Source of the DNA: Qipengyuania sp. HL-TH1
Lineage (GTDB): Bacteria > Pseudomonadota > Alphaproteobacteria > Sphingomonadales > Sphingomonadaceae
Length of the DNA: 64,000 nucleotides
Assembly (NCBI RefSeq): GCF_036365825.1
Contig: NZ_CP142674.1
Location: forward strand, 62,001 to 126,000
Direction: 5' to 3'
The notes beneath the pieces are model-generated. The model was given only the letters and a program-made list of their open reading frames with translations, searched no databases and had not been told where the DNA came from. Every line of letters begins with the position of its first letter. The stretch's first letter is position 1. The position numbers and the translations under genes are program-made. This document shows, one piece after another, positions 17,065-25,884 of this stretch.

Positions 17065-19425
17065 ATGAAGCATGTTTCGAACGCACCCAATGAGCCGCAC
17101 CTTGGTGCGTTCGGTCTTCTACTAAGGAGACTTCCTTTTCTCGGCCGCGCATCGACGGGGCGAACAGGACAGAGAGCCAAGCGGCGACGAATCGCGATCG
17201 TCGCGGTCGTCATTGGTCTGTTCGCCGCGCTCATTGAACTTCCCATGCCGCTTGAGGACGGGTTCAAGGCTGCCCGGGCCGAGCTGCGCACCCGCGAAGC
17301 GCCGGGCGATATCGTGGTGGTGGCCATAGACGATGCGACACTGAACGCCTTGGCCACCGATCGTCCCACTCGTCGCCAGGACGCACAACTCGTCGACCGG
17401 ATTTTCGCGCAAGGGGCGAGCCGCCTTGTGTTCGACAGGGCCTACGCCGACCCGGCGCCGCCTGAAGACGACGCCGCCTTCGCGGCCGAACTCCGGCAGC
17501 ATCGCGGTCAGGTGTGGCTGGGAGCCTCGCCGGCGGCCGACAACGGTCTGCAGCAGCACGCCGGGCTGCTTCCCACGCCCGCGCTGCGCGACAGCGTGGC
17601 GGTCGCCTCCATGATGGGGCAGAGCGGACCATTCGGCCTCTCGGTACGCTTCCCGACCTCCACGCCCATCGGCGCAGACGAGATACCATCCATTTCCGCG
17701 ATCCTCGGTGAATACAGAGGCGAGGAAGGCTGGTATCGCCCCGACCTCGCGATTGATGCGCGCTCGATCCCTACCGTGAGCTACGCGGAAATTCTGTCGG
17801 GTGCCGGCGACGTGGACCTGAAGGGCAAGACGGTGGTCGTGGCGCCGACGCATCTGGGCTCGACGGACTTTCACAATCTCCCCCTCGGCGGGAAAATTCC
17901 GGGCGTCTATTTCCATGTCATGGGCGCACACACGCTTCAGGACGGGATGCCGCTCGACCTGTCGTGGTACCCGGCGATGCTGTTCGCCGCGATGGTGCTG
18001 TTCGCCCAGGCGCGCCGCCGCAGGCCCCTGCGGGCGGTTACGTGGGGCGCGATCGGCGTGCTTCCGGTTGCAGCGACGCTACTCGATGCATCCCGGATAT
18101 CGATCGATGTGTTTCCCGCGCTGATCGCTCTGGGTGTCGGCATGGTTCGCCTCAACCTCCATGCCGGAAAGATCTATAACAAGTCGACCAACCTGGTTCT
18201 GCGGGAAGCTCTCGAAACCACCGGGGACGATGCCAAGACCGATGTCTATGCCTTCAAGATCACCAATCTGGGTGATCTTACGGGCACCGGCGTCTCCAAG
18301 GATCTCGGCCGATTTGTCGAGCGCGTCATCGATACCCTGCAGGGCGCCGCGCAAAGCCGTGTCGGAGACCGGCAGATCGTTTTTGAGAAGGACACGCTCA
18401 TCTGGCAGGCGACCAAGCTCGATGCCCGCGATCTTCACAAAAACGCCGAGGGTTTGATCGCGCTTCTGCGTTCGGGAACCGCCGTGCAGGGAGGTGCGCG
18501 GATCGAGGGCACGATCGGGATCGAGACCAATCGGACCCTGCCACTCGAAACGCGCATCCACAACGCAATCCAGGCGGCCGAGCTGGGATCACGCAAGCGA
18601 ATTCGCAGCGTGATCGCCGACACCAAATGGCTCGATCTCCGGGAACGGCGCATCGAATTGCTCTCCGAGCTCGACAAGGCGATGGAAGAACGCTCGATCG
18701 GTATCGGCTACCAACCCAAGGTCGACCTCCTGAGCGGCCGTGTCGTTGGGGCGGAGGCACTCATCCGCTGGGAACACCCCGAGCTAGGCTACATCGAGCC
18801 TACCGAAGCCGTTGCAGTAGCCGAGGAACACGACAGGATCGACGAGCTGACGGCCTACGTGGTCGATCGTGCCCTCGAGGATGCCGGCGCCGCGATCGCG
18901 CTTGACCCTATGTTCAAACTGGCCGTGAACGTCTCCGCGCAGACGCTCGGCAGCGTCATGGTCCTTTACCACGTCGCCCGACTGCGGAGCCGCCACAGGT
19001 TTCCGGGCAAGAACCTCATCATCGAGGTGACGGAATCGACGCCACTCGACGATATCGCGGTACGTGAGATCATCCGCGGGCTGCAGAAGGACGACATCAC
19101 GTTCTCGATCGACGATTTCGGGACAGGTCATTCGACGCTCGCATATCTCGGCCAGGTTCCAAGCGCGGAACTCAAGATCGATCGGCGGTTCATCATGAAC
19201 CTTGCGACGTCGGAGGATAGCCTGGCGGTGGTGAAGGGCACGATCGAGATGGCTCACACGCTCGGCAAGGTGGTGGTCGCGGAAGGGATCGAGGACGATC
19301 TGACCGCGGAGCGATTGCGGCGGCTCGGCTGTGACATCGGCCAGGGGTTCCTGTTCTCGCCTGCCGTGGCGATGGACGAGCTGCTGCTGATGCTCGAGGA
19401 GGAGTACTCGGTCGCCTGCGCTTGA
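17065..19425 (+). CDS. CHASE2-EAL cyclic-di-GMP phosphodiesterase-like membrane protein
   Basis: 786 residues from the ATG at 17065, preceded by GGAAGA; a TTG at 17044 is also in frame. A membrane helix near 35-55 (RRIAIVAVVIGLFAALIELP) leads into a periplasmic CHASE2 sensor (about 60-290; GDIVVVAIDDATLNAL, LVDRIFAQGASRLVFDRAYA). Three helices follow at about 295-370. The EAL domain (about 545-780) has AEALIRWEHPELGY, VNVSAQTL, IEVTESTPL, IDDFGTGHSTLAYL, KIDRRFI and VVAEGIE. EAL domains hydrolyse cyclic-di-GMP. The catalytic set looks near complete, though LKIDRRF replaces the more usual LKIDRSF. The middle (about 375-530) is an extra region I cannot name. It probably links an external signal to c-di-GMP levels. 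Confidence 0.88.
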   Translation: MKHVSNAPNEPHLGAFGLLLRRLPFLGRASTGRTGQRAKRRRIAIVAVVIGLFAALIELPMPLEDGFKAARAELRTREAPGDIVVVAIDDATLNALATDRPTRRQDAQLVDRIFAQGASRLVFDRAYADPAPPEDDAAFAAELRQHRGQVWLGASPAADNGLQQHAGLLPTPALRDSVAVASMMGQSGPFGLSVRFPTSTPIGADEIPSISAILGEYRGEEGWYRPDLAIDARSIPTVSYAEILSGAGDVDLKGKTVVVAPTHLGSTDFHNLPLGGKIPGVYFHVMGAHTLQDGMPLDLSWYPAMLFAAMVLFAQARRRRPLRAVTWGAIGVLPVAATLLDASRISIDVFPALIALGVGMVRLNLHAGKIYNKSTNLVLREALETTGDDAKTDVYAFKITNLGDLTGTGVSKDLGRFVERVIDTLQGAAQSRVGDRQIVFEKDTLIWQATKLDARDLHKNAEGLIALLRSGTAVQGGARIEGTIGIETNRTLPLETRIHNAIQAAELGSRKRIRSVIADTKWLDLRERRIELLSELDKAMEERSIGIGYQPKVDLLSGRVVGAEALIRWEHPELGYIEPTEAVAVAEEHDRIDELTAYVVDRALEDAGAAIALDPMFKLAVNVSAQTLGSVMVLYHVARLRSRHRFPGKNLIIEVTESTPLDDIAVREIIRGLQKDDITFSIDDFGTGHSTLAYLGQVPSAELKIDRRFIMNLATSEDSLAVVKGTIEMAHTLGKVVVAEGIEDDLTAERLRRLGCDIGQGFLFSPAVAMDELLLMLEEEYSVACA

Positions 19426-19487
19426 AATATTCTAACGACCTGTTAACCATCCCTGTTAGCACTCTACGTGCCAAACAGGAGGTTATT

Positions 19488-19526
19488 ATGTGGCGTTGGT
19501 GGAACGAGCTTTTCGGCAGCCGGTGA
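19488..19526 (+). CDS. Trp-rich leader peptide (12 aa), attenuator candidate
   Basis: A 12-codon frame, MWRWWNELFGSR, with a very strong ribosome binding site (AGGAGG, 7 nt before the ATG). Three of the first five codons are TGG. It ends 24 bp before a Rho-independent terminator. This is the arrangement of a transcription attenuator, where ribosome stalling at Trp codons under tryptophan shortage prevents terminator formation. Leader CTTTTC (19509-19514) can pair with GAAAAG (19541-19546), providing an alternative structure. Unlike known trp leaders it is followed not by trpE but by a PD-(D/E)XK-like gene. Confidence 0.6.
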   Translation: MWRWWNELFGSR

Positions 19527-19550
19527 TCCGCAGCTGACGAGAAAAGAACG

Positions 19551-19575
19551 AAGCCCCGGTTCGCCGGGGCTTTTT
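19551..19575 (+). terminator. Rho-independent terminator / attenuator
   Basis: AAGCCCCGG (19551-19559) pairs perfectly with CCGGGGCTT (19564-19572) around TTCG, and a run of five T follows at 19571-19575. It lies between the Trp-rich leader and the gene at 19626. Confidence 0.88.
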
Positions 19576-19625
19576 CGTTTCAGGGGCAAGCTCGCCGACA
19601 AACGAGTGACCGAATGGGGTGTTAG

Positions 19626-20075
19626 ATGGCAGAGTGGAAACCGCGCGATCATCTTGCGGAGTTCTGGGTGGCGGGCAAACTGGTCGACGCGGGCTGGAAC
19701 GTCTATTTTCCGCACCGCGACAAGGGATTTGACCTGATCGCGACCTATACCGATGGCGCGCAGATGCAGCTCCGCCCGATCCAGGTGAAGGGCAAATATC
19801 CAAAAGAGGGTACGCGCAATCGGAGGACCTATGGCTTTCGGGCATCTCTATCCGCGATGCACGAGCGCATGGTGCTGGCCATCCCGATGTTCGTGAATGC
19901 CGATGACCCCATGCCGCTGCATGTCGCGTGGATGCCTCGAGAGAAGATCGTTCAGGAAGAGAATGGCAATTGGCGGTGCGAACCGGCCAAGTTCAAGGAC
20001 GGGGTTCCGATACCTCGCCAGGAGTTCGAGCAGTATTTCGATCAGGCAGGACTCGAGCTGCTGAAGGGGATCTGA
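19626..20075 (+). CDS. PD-(D/E)XK nuclease-like protein
   Basis: 149 residues. The N-terminal half has the restriction-fold pattern: an N-terminal helix (LAEFWVAGKLVDAGWNVYFP), then GFDLIATY (Asp39) and the strand RPIQVKGKYP (Gln-x-Lys, Q60 and K62), as in DUF4365-like PD-(D/E)XK proteins, where Q can replace the acidic residue. The C-terminal half (LAIPMFVNADDPMPLHVAWM, then PREKIVQEENGNW) is the usual substrate-side extension. Nuclease activity is inferred. The ATG has no strong Shine-Dalgarno sequence. The gene lies just beyond the Trp leader/terminator and could be controlled by it, or simply sit after it. Confidence 0.6.
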   Translation: MAEWKPRDHLAEFWVAGKLVDAGWNVYFPHRDKGFDLIATYTDGAQMQLRPIQVKGKYPKEGTRNRRTYGFRASLSAMHERMVLAIPMFVNADDPMPLHVAWMPREKIVQEENGNWRCEPAKFKDGVPIPRQEFEQYFDQAGLELLKGI

Positions 20076-20107
20076 CATCCGGAGCGATCCTCCGCTCAGC
20101 GCGAGGA

Positions 20108-20482
20108 TCAGTCCCAGGGTAGAACGGTACCGGTCGCCAGCATGGCGCGGCCAAGGTCGCGACCGTCCGCGAGGGTGCAGGAAGCAACGACGCGATCAAA
20201 GCTTCGACCTTCATGGCGACAGCGTATGGGTGGGGCGGCAATCGTAATGTGACCGCTTTTCCATCGCCCCGTCCGACGTCCGAGCAACTCGACCAGAGCA
20301 TCTCTTGAAGCCTCTCCCGAGGCCCGAGGGCATGGGTGATGCGGCCGGCAACTACCATCGATCTCGCGCGCCGCTATCGATGAGATGCGGATTTTCGGAC
20401 CCTCTTCGCACCAGATGGGACCGTCGCCGTCCCACACGGCGATCGGCGTGCAAATGAAGATGGCGGCCGCAATAATCGACAT
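20108..20482 (-). CDS. Thermonuclease (SNase)-like exported protein
   Basis: 124 residues. A hydrophobic N-terminus (MSIIAAAIFICTPIAV) precedes WDGDGPIWCEEGPKIRISSI, then AAREID, which matches the OB-fold start of SNase-like proteins (usually VxDGDTxxxxGxxVRLxGIDAPE). The rest (ASGEASRDALVELLG, then CTLADGRDLGRAMLATGTVL) follows the family order. Micrococcal nuclease needs Asp21, Arg35, Asp40, Glu43 and Arg87. Here Gly replaces the usual Thr after DGD, while the Arg of 'KIRIS' and the Glu-Asp of 'REID' remain, so activity is uncertain. Small members like this are common as exported proteins in sphingomonads. Confidence 0.72.
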   Translation of the reverse strand: MSIIAAAIFICTPIAVWDGDGPIWCEEGPKIRISSIAAREIDGSCRPHHPCPRASGEASRDALVELLGRRTGRWKSGHITIAAPPIRCRHEGRSFDRVVASCTLADGRDLGRAMLATGTVLPWD

Positions 20483-20551
20483 GGTCTTCTTCTACCGCAG
20501 TCCGATCGAATTGGCGCGCTCTTTCAATGGGGGTGATGCCGAGACTCGCAG

Positions 20552-20962
20552 CTACCTGGGGAGGCAGTCCCAATGGTCGACGGCGGCGGCGGCGGACTGT
20601 GAGGAGAACCCGCTCAAACCTGGATTCTTACGATTGGGCTTCGTGAGTTGCAGAGCGGTCTTCTGCGACATCACGAGGAATGTGTCGGCTCGTCTATCTA
20701 TGCCCGCTGGCGTCATTCCCAGTCGCACGAGAATGTAGAACAGATTGGGGGTAGGAGCCTTCGGCTTGACGCACCACCGGCCCGATCGGCCCTTGCCTTT
20801 CACATCGACGATGAAGTTCTTCCCTTGTGGAGAGCGAACAACGAGATCGGCTAAAGGCGCATTAGGACCAAGCGTCAAAGCTACGCTGTAGCCCCTGCGC
20901 GATAGTTCGGCGGCAGCCAGAAAGACCGCTGACCACTCGTTCTGATTGCGGGTATCAGCCAT
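20552..20962 (-). CDS. Second PD-(D/E)XK nuclease-like protein
   Basis: 136 residues. Glu9 lies in the first helix (NEWSAVFLAAAELSRRGYSV), followed by APLADLVVRSPQGKNFIVDV and KGKG, giving E-x(n)-D-x(n)-D-V-K, the PD-(D/E)XK core with Asp38, Asp53 and Lys55. The segment resembles the gene at 19626 in fold but not closely in sequence. The C-terminal part (NLFYILVRLGMTPAGIDRRA) fits the family's later strand and helix. Substrate and role are unknown. It is convergent to nothing nearby and probably forms its own unit. Confidence 0.6.
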   Translation of the reverse strand: MADTRNQNEWSAVFLAAAELSRRGYSVALTLGPNAPLADLVVRSPQGKNFIVDVKGKGRSGRWCVKPKAPTPNLFYILVRLGMTPAGIDRRADTFLVMSQKTALQLTKPNRKNPGLSGFSSQSAAAAVDHWDCLPR

Positions 20963-21062
20963 TCGACATGGAATAAGGCGCTTCGTTTAAGGAAAAGTTC
21001 GTCACATCGACCAAGCCGAAGCTGGTAACCATATGTCAGCAAGCGGCCCTTACGGTGGCGCA

Positions 21063-21845
21063 ATGAAGAAGGATCATTCCCCCCACCTTATAGGTTCCGT
21101 TCTTGCGTGCGCTCTCATGCATCCCACGGTCGCCAATGCGCAGGTGGCCACTGAAGGTGAACTGCAGATCGCTACGCTGGAGATTGTCGGCCACGTCCCT
21201 AGTGACGCTTTCGACAGAGGTCCGGTCGCTGACTTTTCCGGCCGAACCTTCGCGATCGACGTTCCTGTCGAGGAAGTTTCCTTTGAAAGCCTCAGTTGCC
21301 GCCCGCACTGGACGTACAGCCAGAGGGACAACTCCCTTAAGGTGACCATGCCTTATGGGGTCGCAAGCACCTACACGATGCTGCGCGGCCCTGGCGCCGA
21401 TCTCAATGGCGCGGCCAACAGCGCGTACCATTTTCGCCCGTTCTCCTGCGCCCTACCGCCGACCACGGAATCCGAGGGTGTAAACGGCTTTGGTGCGCGC
21501 GTGACCATCACTCATCGCAAGAAGCTGGTCATCGGGTTCAGCGCTCCTGCTGACCCTGAATACCTCCGCTGGTCGCAGGCAGTGACACCCGACGAGGGGC
21601 GTGCGCTTTCGCAGGCGCTGGTCGTGCGGTACTCAGGTTCGATAGAGAGCTGGGGGCTTGGAGGCAGCATCGGTTGTGTGCGAGAGCATGGAAAGGCGAC
21701 ATTCACATCTCCGACCGAAACCGACGAAACTCTGTGCGTCGTGAAGGCGTCCAATCTCCGTGTCGACCTGATCGATACACGAACGGGGCGGGCACTTCCG
21801 TGGGATCCCAGCGAGAACGACGGCAAGCGTCGCCGTCGCCGGTAA
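21063..21845 (+). CDS. Exported hypothetical protein
   Basis: 260 residues from the ATG at 21063, chosen because it begins a clear signal peptide (MKKDHSPHLIGSVLACALMH, cleavage near ANAQ). The mature protein is beta-rich, with a pair of cysteines (LSCRPHW and FSCALPP) and a second pair (GCVREHG and LCVVKAS) that could form disulfides in the periplasm. It ends with a very basic tail (KRRRRR). I do not recognise a family and see no catalytic motif. It is followed 36 bp later by the GIY-YIG gene on the same strand. Confidence 0.65.
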   Translation: MKKDHSPHLIGSVLACALMHPTVANAQVATEGELQIATLEIVGHVPSDAFDRGPVADFSGRTFAIDVPVEEVSFESLSCRPHWTYSQRDNSLKVTMPYGVASTYTMLRGPGADLNGAANSAYHFRPFSCALPPTTESEGVNGFGARVTITHRKKLVIGFSAPADPEYLRWSQAVTPDEGRALSQALVVRYSGSIESWGLGGSIGCVREHGKATFTSPTETDETLCVVKASNLRVDLIDTRTGRALPWDPSENDGKRRRRR

Positions 21846-21881
21846 TGAAATCCCGGCGCTGACGCGGTATCCCGACAGACC

Positions 21882-22730
21882 ATGCCCCTGATGTTCAACA
21901 TGTTGCTTGAGGACGCCGATATCAGCTCAAGCGATGTCCGGCTTCTTCGCCATCAGACCGGCAAGGTGCCCGGACGATCACCTTATACGCTCTGGCGCGA
22001 CGATGTGACGGCTTTCGAACAATATCAAAGCACACAGGATCCAGCGAAGCGAGCGCGTTTCGACGCCCGCTATTGGGCGAGCTTCGTTTCCCCACCAGGA
22101 GGTGGCACCCTGTTCGTTGGGCTCTACGAGATCACGCATGTCGGTGCCGTTGCCGATGACGCCATCGACCCCCTTACCGGCCTCGCACCCGGTGCCGACA
22201 AAGGCGGCAGCAACTACGATCAGTATCGTTGCGATCGGTCCGACCTGCTTAGAGATTACATCGGCCGCCTTCACATTTCGTGGGGTGTCGGCAGTTCGCA
22301 CAGAGCTTGGGTCCAGCGCGCCGATCGCCAGAACAAGGAGATTGTCGAGCTTACCCGCGAATTTCGCGAGGAGGCGTTCCCGGGTTTCACCGCCTTCTCC
22401 CTTCCGCTGTCCGATTTGCCCGGGGTGCCGATCGGTTGGCGAGCGGCGCTGGGAGCCGCACGCGGGGTTTACCTTTTGGCCTGTCCGCGCACTCGCGAGC
22501 ATTATGTCGGCTCGGCCGACGGCGCCGATGGCTTCTTCGGCCGCTGGATGGACTATGTCACAACCGGCCACGGCGGAAATGCCGGTATGCGCATCAGAGA
22601 CCCAAGTGATTACTTGGTCAGCGTCCTAGAAGTCGCAGGGTCTACGGCGGGCCGGTCCGACATTCTCGCGATGGAAGAGGCTTGGAAACGGAAGCTCATG
22701 AGCAGGTCCATCGGACTGAACAAAAACTAA
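21882..22730 (+). CDS. GIY-YIG nuclease-family protein
   Basis: 282 residues. The C-terminal 95 residues carry a GIY-YIG domain: GVYLLACPRTREHYVGSADG (the Tyr pair and Gly), an Arg in GRWMDY, Glu in MEEAWKRKLMS and Asn of GLNKN at the very end. The N-terminal 180 residues are a separate conserved region (SPYTLWRDDVTAFEQYQSTQ, LFVGLYEITHVG) seen in stand-alone bacterial GIY-YIG proteins of unknown target. It could nick or cut DNA, consistent with its place next to the MmeI-like gene, with which it converges (28 bp between stops). Confidence 0.82.
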   Translation: MPLMFNMLLEDADISSSDVRLLRHQTGKVPGRSPYTLWRDDVTAFEQYQSTQDPAKRARFDARYWASFVSPPGGGTLFVGLYEITHVGAVADDAIDPLTGLAPGADKGGSNYDQYRCDRSDLLRDYIGRLHISWGVGSSHRAWVQRADRQNKEIVELTREFREEAFPGFTAFSLPLSDLPGVPIGWRAALGAARGVYLLACPRTREHYVGSADGADGFFGRWMDYVTTGHGGNAGMRIRDPSDYLVSVLEVAGSTAGRSDILAMEEAWKRKLMSRSIGLNKN

Positions 22731-22757
22731 CAGACAGCGGCTGCGGTGAGCTAAAGA

Positions 22758-25700
22758 TCAGTTCACCGAGCTTCTCTCCAGGTTCTTCGCCAAGAGCATT
22801 TCGAGTAAATCGTCGTCTGCAATATCGCCGGCAACCTCGTAGGCTGCGGCGACGGCTTCATCGAGTGTGCGATGTGCCAAGACAAGCCATTCGGGTCGTT
22901 CGTTATACAGGGCGGTCATCGTGCGTCGTCTGAGAAGATCGGCGGCTGCTTGATCCGCAGGAGCGCGACGTGCGGGAAAATCGCCCGTGGTTTCGCCAAT
23001 CTCAGTCCAACTTCCTTCGGGCCACAGCCAACCGGTGCGCAATCGATCGAGCTCGCGTGCCGCTTCACTGATCGCTGCCGCTCCTGGCGCCTGAAGCGCC
23101 ACATCGACCGACAGGTCGGGCGACATTCCGTCTGGAAACGGGAACGTCGCGAACGTGCTTGTGTGGGTGTAGCGCGGCCGATCTTGCAAATCCGACCCTT
23201 TTCGAAGCGACCAGAGTTCGTGGAAACGACTTTGGAGAAGGCCGAACATCAGATCATCTTCGCGGGCGATCACGATAAGATTTTTGTCGGGCAAAGTCGG
23301 ATAGCGCAGCCAGCTGAACACCCGGTATTGCGCGGTTTCCGGCGTGACAATGTAACGCTCCAGTCGCTCTATCTTCTCCCGCATGTCGGGCCTCCGCCGC
23401 CACGGCTCCCACCACGGGTATGTCTCCGAAGCGCTTCCGCTGGCATCGCGCAGCTCATCGATCATCTTGCCATCCTCGTCCGGCGTCGAGGCAATATGGT
23501 GAAACGGGGCGGCGAACTGCGCGGCTGCAGCCTCCGACAGGCCCGGCGGCAAGTCGATCAACCAGACATCGCGGGGTCGGCTCGTTACATCATCTCCATT
23601 CCAATATGGCTTGAGCACCGACGCATTTCCCCGCCCGTTCGGATTAGCGGGCTGTGCCATCCATTCCCGCGCGAGGCCGCCGGCGACGTCGAACGGCCCG
23701 CTCTTTTGGATACCCAGCATCGCGACCCCGGCATTCTCTGCCAGTGGTCTCGCGAGGGTTAAATTGAGACCGGCTGTCAAATCGGCATGGATTTCAGTGA
23801 CCGGGGCGCCGTCGAGATAGGCAGCCGGATCGGGATGTTCGCCGAAGCATACAAGCGACACGTCTACAGCGGCGCCATCAATGTCCCAGCGCTGCTCTGG
23901 CCACGCGGCGAATATTCGAGTGCCGTCGAGGATACGGTGCATGACATTGAGATTCGTGTTCTTCCGGATCGAATTCGTGCCGACCAATCCAGCACGTTTC
24001 GCCCGGCCCTCCTCGATCATGACCCGAGCATTTTCGAACCAGAAGCAGACCAGGTCCGTGAAGGCCGGCAAACGCCCCTTGTAGACACCCCTGATACGGG
24101 CAGTTTCCTCCGCTCCCAACCGGCGCTTCATGAATTTTGCGCCCATGTACGGCGGGTTCCCGACGATCACATCGGCATCGGGCCAGAAAGCCGCGTTTCC
24201 GTCAGCGTCGACAAGGGCGTTCTTGTTCTCAATCGTGTCGAGGGGTTTCAAGACCGGCGCACGATTGAGATCGAAACCATTGCGCAGCATCCACTGAATT
24301 TCACCAATCCAGACAGAAACTCGCGCAAGCTCGGCCGCGTAGGGGTTGAGTTCGATACCCAAGACCGCTTCCGGTCCGATCGATGGAAAAGCGCGTTCAA
24401 ATCCCAGAGCTTCTCCCTCGACCATGATCCGCCATTCGAGCGTCTTGAGCTCGTCGAGCGCGAGATAGAGAAAATTGCCGGATCCGCAGGCGGGGTCGAG
24501 CACGCGCAACGCGCGAAGACTTTCCAGAAACGTTTTATAGGAGGCCTCGCCCTCTTCGAGCGCCTGGCGATAAGCACGGTCGGCGCCGCGAAGGCCGCGG
24601 CGGACCTGATCCAGTTGGCGATGCTTTCGCAGCTTGGGAAGTTCGTCGAATAGAGCCAGCTGCGGCCCGCCGGTCAGGCTGCTTCGCACCTCGCGAATTT
24701 CTTCCGCCAATTCGGGGTACTGGCTCGCCGCTTCGAGTTCGGCCGACAGCGCCTTTGCCGCTGGTTCGATAAGAGCCTCGATCTCGGATTTGGTCTTGGC
24801 CCAATCGGCGAGCACCGGATCGCTCAGCACGGGACGGATGATCGTCATGATCGTCTCCCGGCTAGTGTATTCGGCACCAAGTTCCTCGCGCTTCGACGGA
24901 TCGAGTCCGCGGACGAACAACGTACCGAGGATCGATGGGTCGATCTGACTCCAATCCAAGCTCGCGGCGGCAAGGCACCGCTGCACCTGGTCGCTTGATA
25001 GGGGCAGCGCCCTTGCGTCTCGATCCGCAAACAAACCCCCGTTGAAGTGGGGGACCTTCTCCAAGCCGAGACGGCCCCCGGCGTGCATCTTCGAGAAGAG
25101 ATCGCTCGCCAACTCTTCGAAGCTATCGGACCCCGAAAGGGCAGTCTCCAGGACACGGGTGAACATCTTGTCTTTCAGGAGGTTCGCGTCTTCGGCGAAC
25201 ATGCAAAAGACCATCTGGTTGATGAAGTGAGCGACCACGAGCGGTTCGTGACCATTTCTGCGCAGTTCGTCGGCAAGCTCGGCGAACGAGCCCGCGACGT
25301 CCTGCGTCACCGCCTCGCGTGTGACAGTCGGTTTATACCGCTCAGGCTCGACAAACAGCCATCGCAGCTTTTGTAGTGTCTCGGGGATAGCAATGTCAGC
25401 CAGTTCGAATGTGTGAACCTCGCTGACGGTGTTGGTCCAGTTCGTCCGGACCACGATTCTCCGCGTATCGGAAACGACCAGAAGCGGTGGATTGCCAAGG
25501 GCCGGCGCATACTGCTGGAGCTGCGCATATGCGGCGTCCAGATCGCGTCCCGGACCTTTGTACTCCCATGCGAAAGCGCCTTGCTTCCAGACATCGGCGT
25601 AGCCGCTTCGCCCGGTTGTTTTCTGAGCGCCTTTCTCGAAGGCATACGTTTCACCGCTGGTATCAGCGTCCGCAGGACCCTCGACTTCCAGCAACCTACA

Positions 25701-25790
25701 CAGGTCGAGGAAATGCGACTGCGCTGCCTGGCGCTCGCCAAGGGTGCTCTCGCTCCATTTGGTAATGAATTCGCGCGGACTCAAACTCAA
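22758..25790 (-). CDS. MmeI-like single-chain restriction-modification enzyme (type IIL/IIG)
   Basis: 1010 residues with the type IIL order. An N-terminal nuclease domain has D66 and E76-x-K78 (ADVWKQGAFAWEYKGPGRDL), like MmeI's D-x9-E-x-K. A helical connector has FCMFAED near 196. The gamma-class N6-adenine methyltransferase domain has motif I LDPACGSGNF (431-440), ELNPYA near 480 and motif IV GNPPYMG (544-550). A target-recognition region follows (about 740-950). Such enzymes both methylate and cleave with one polypeptide, so no separate subunits are needed. The methyltransferase and nuclease motifs look intact. It forms the core of the nuclease cluster at 19.6-25.8 kb and probably acts as a restriction barrier; its target sequence cannot be read from the gene. 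Confidence 0.88.
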   Translation of the reverse strand: MSLSPREFITKWSESTLGERQAAQSHFLDLCRLLEVEGPADADTSGETYAFEKGAQKTTGRSGYADVWKQGAFAWEYKGPGRDLDAAYAQLQQYAPALGNPPLLVVSDTRRIVVRTNWTNTVSEVHTFELADIAIPETLQKLRWLFVEPERYKPTVTREAVTQDVAGSFAELADELRRNGHEPLVVAHFINQMVFCMFAEDANLLKDKMFTRVLETALSGSDSFEELASDLFSKMHAGGRLGLEKVPHFNGGLFADRDARALPLSSDQVQRCLAAASLDWSQIDPSILGTLFVRGLDPSKREELGAEYTSRETIMTIIRPVLSDPVLADWAKTKSEIEALIEPAAKALSAELEAASQYPELAEEIREVRSSLTGGPQLALFDELPKLRKHRQLDQVRRGLRGADRAYRQALEEGEASYKTFLESLRALRVLDPACGSGNFLYLALDELKTLEWRIMVEGEALGFERAFPSIGPEAVLGIELNPYAAELARVSVWIGEIQWMLRNGFDLNRAPVLKPLDTIENKNALVDADGNAAFWPDADVIVGNPPYMGAKFMKRRLGAEETARIRGVYKGRLPAFTDLVCFWFENARVMIEEGRAKRAGLVGTNSIRKNTNLNVMHRILDGTRIFAAWPEQRWDIDGAAVDVSLVCFGEHPDPAAYLDGAPVTEIHADLTAGLNLTLARPLAENAGVAMLGIQKSGPFDVAGGLAREWMAQPANPNGRGNASVLKPYWNGDDVTSRPRDVWLIDLPPGLSEAAAAQFAAPFHHIASTPDEDGKMIDELRDASGSASETYPWWEPWRRRPDMREKIERLERYIVTPETAQYRVFSWLRYPTLPDKNLIVIAREDDLMFGLLQSRFHELWSLRKGSDLQDRPRYTHTSTFATFPFPDGMSPDLSVDVALQAPGAAAISEAARELDRLRTGWLWPEGSWTEIGETTGDFPARRAPADQAAADLLRRRTMTALYNERPEWLVLAHRTLDEAVAAAYEVAGDIADDDLLEMLLAKNLERSSVN

Positions 25791-25884
25791 AGAGCTCCCA
25801 GGTTCAGGGAACCTCTACCAAATGACAACGCCCCTACCTCCATGCCTACTATGCGTATCATGCTGCGAATGCCAGACTGATAAG

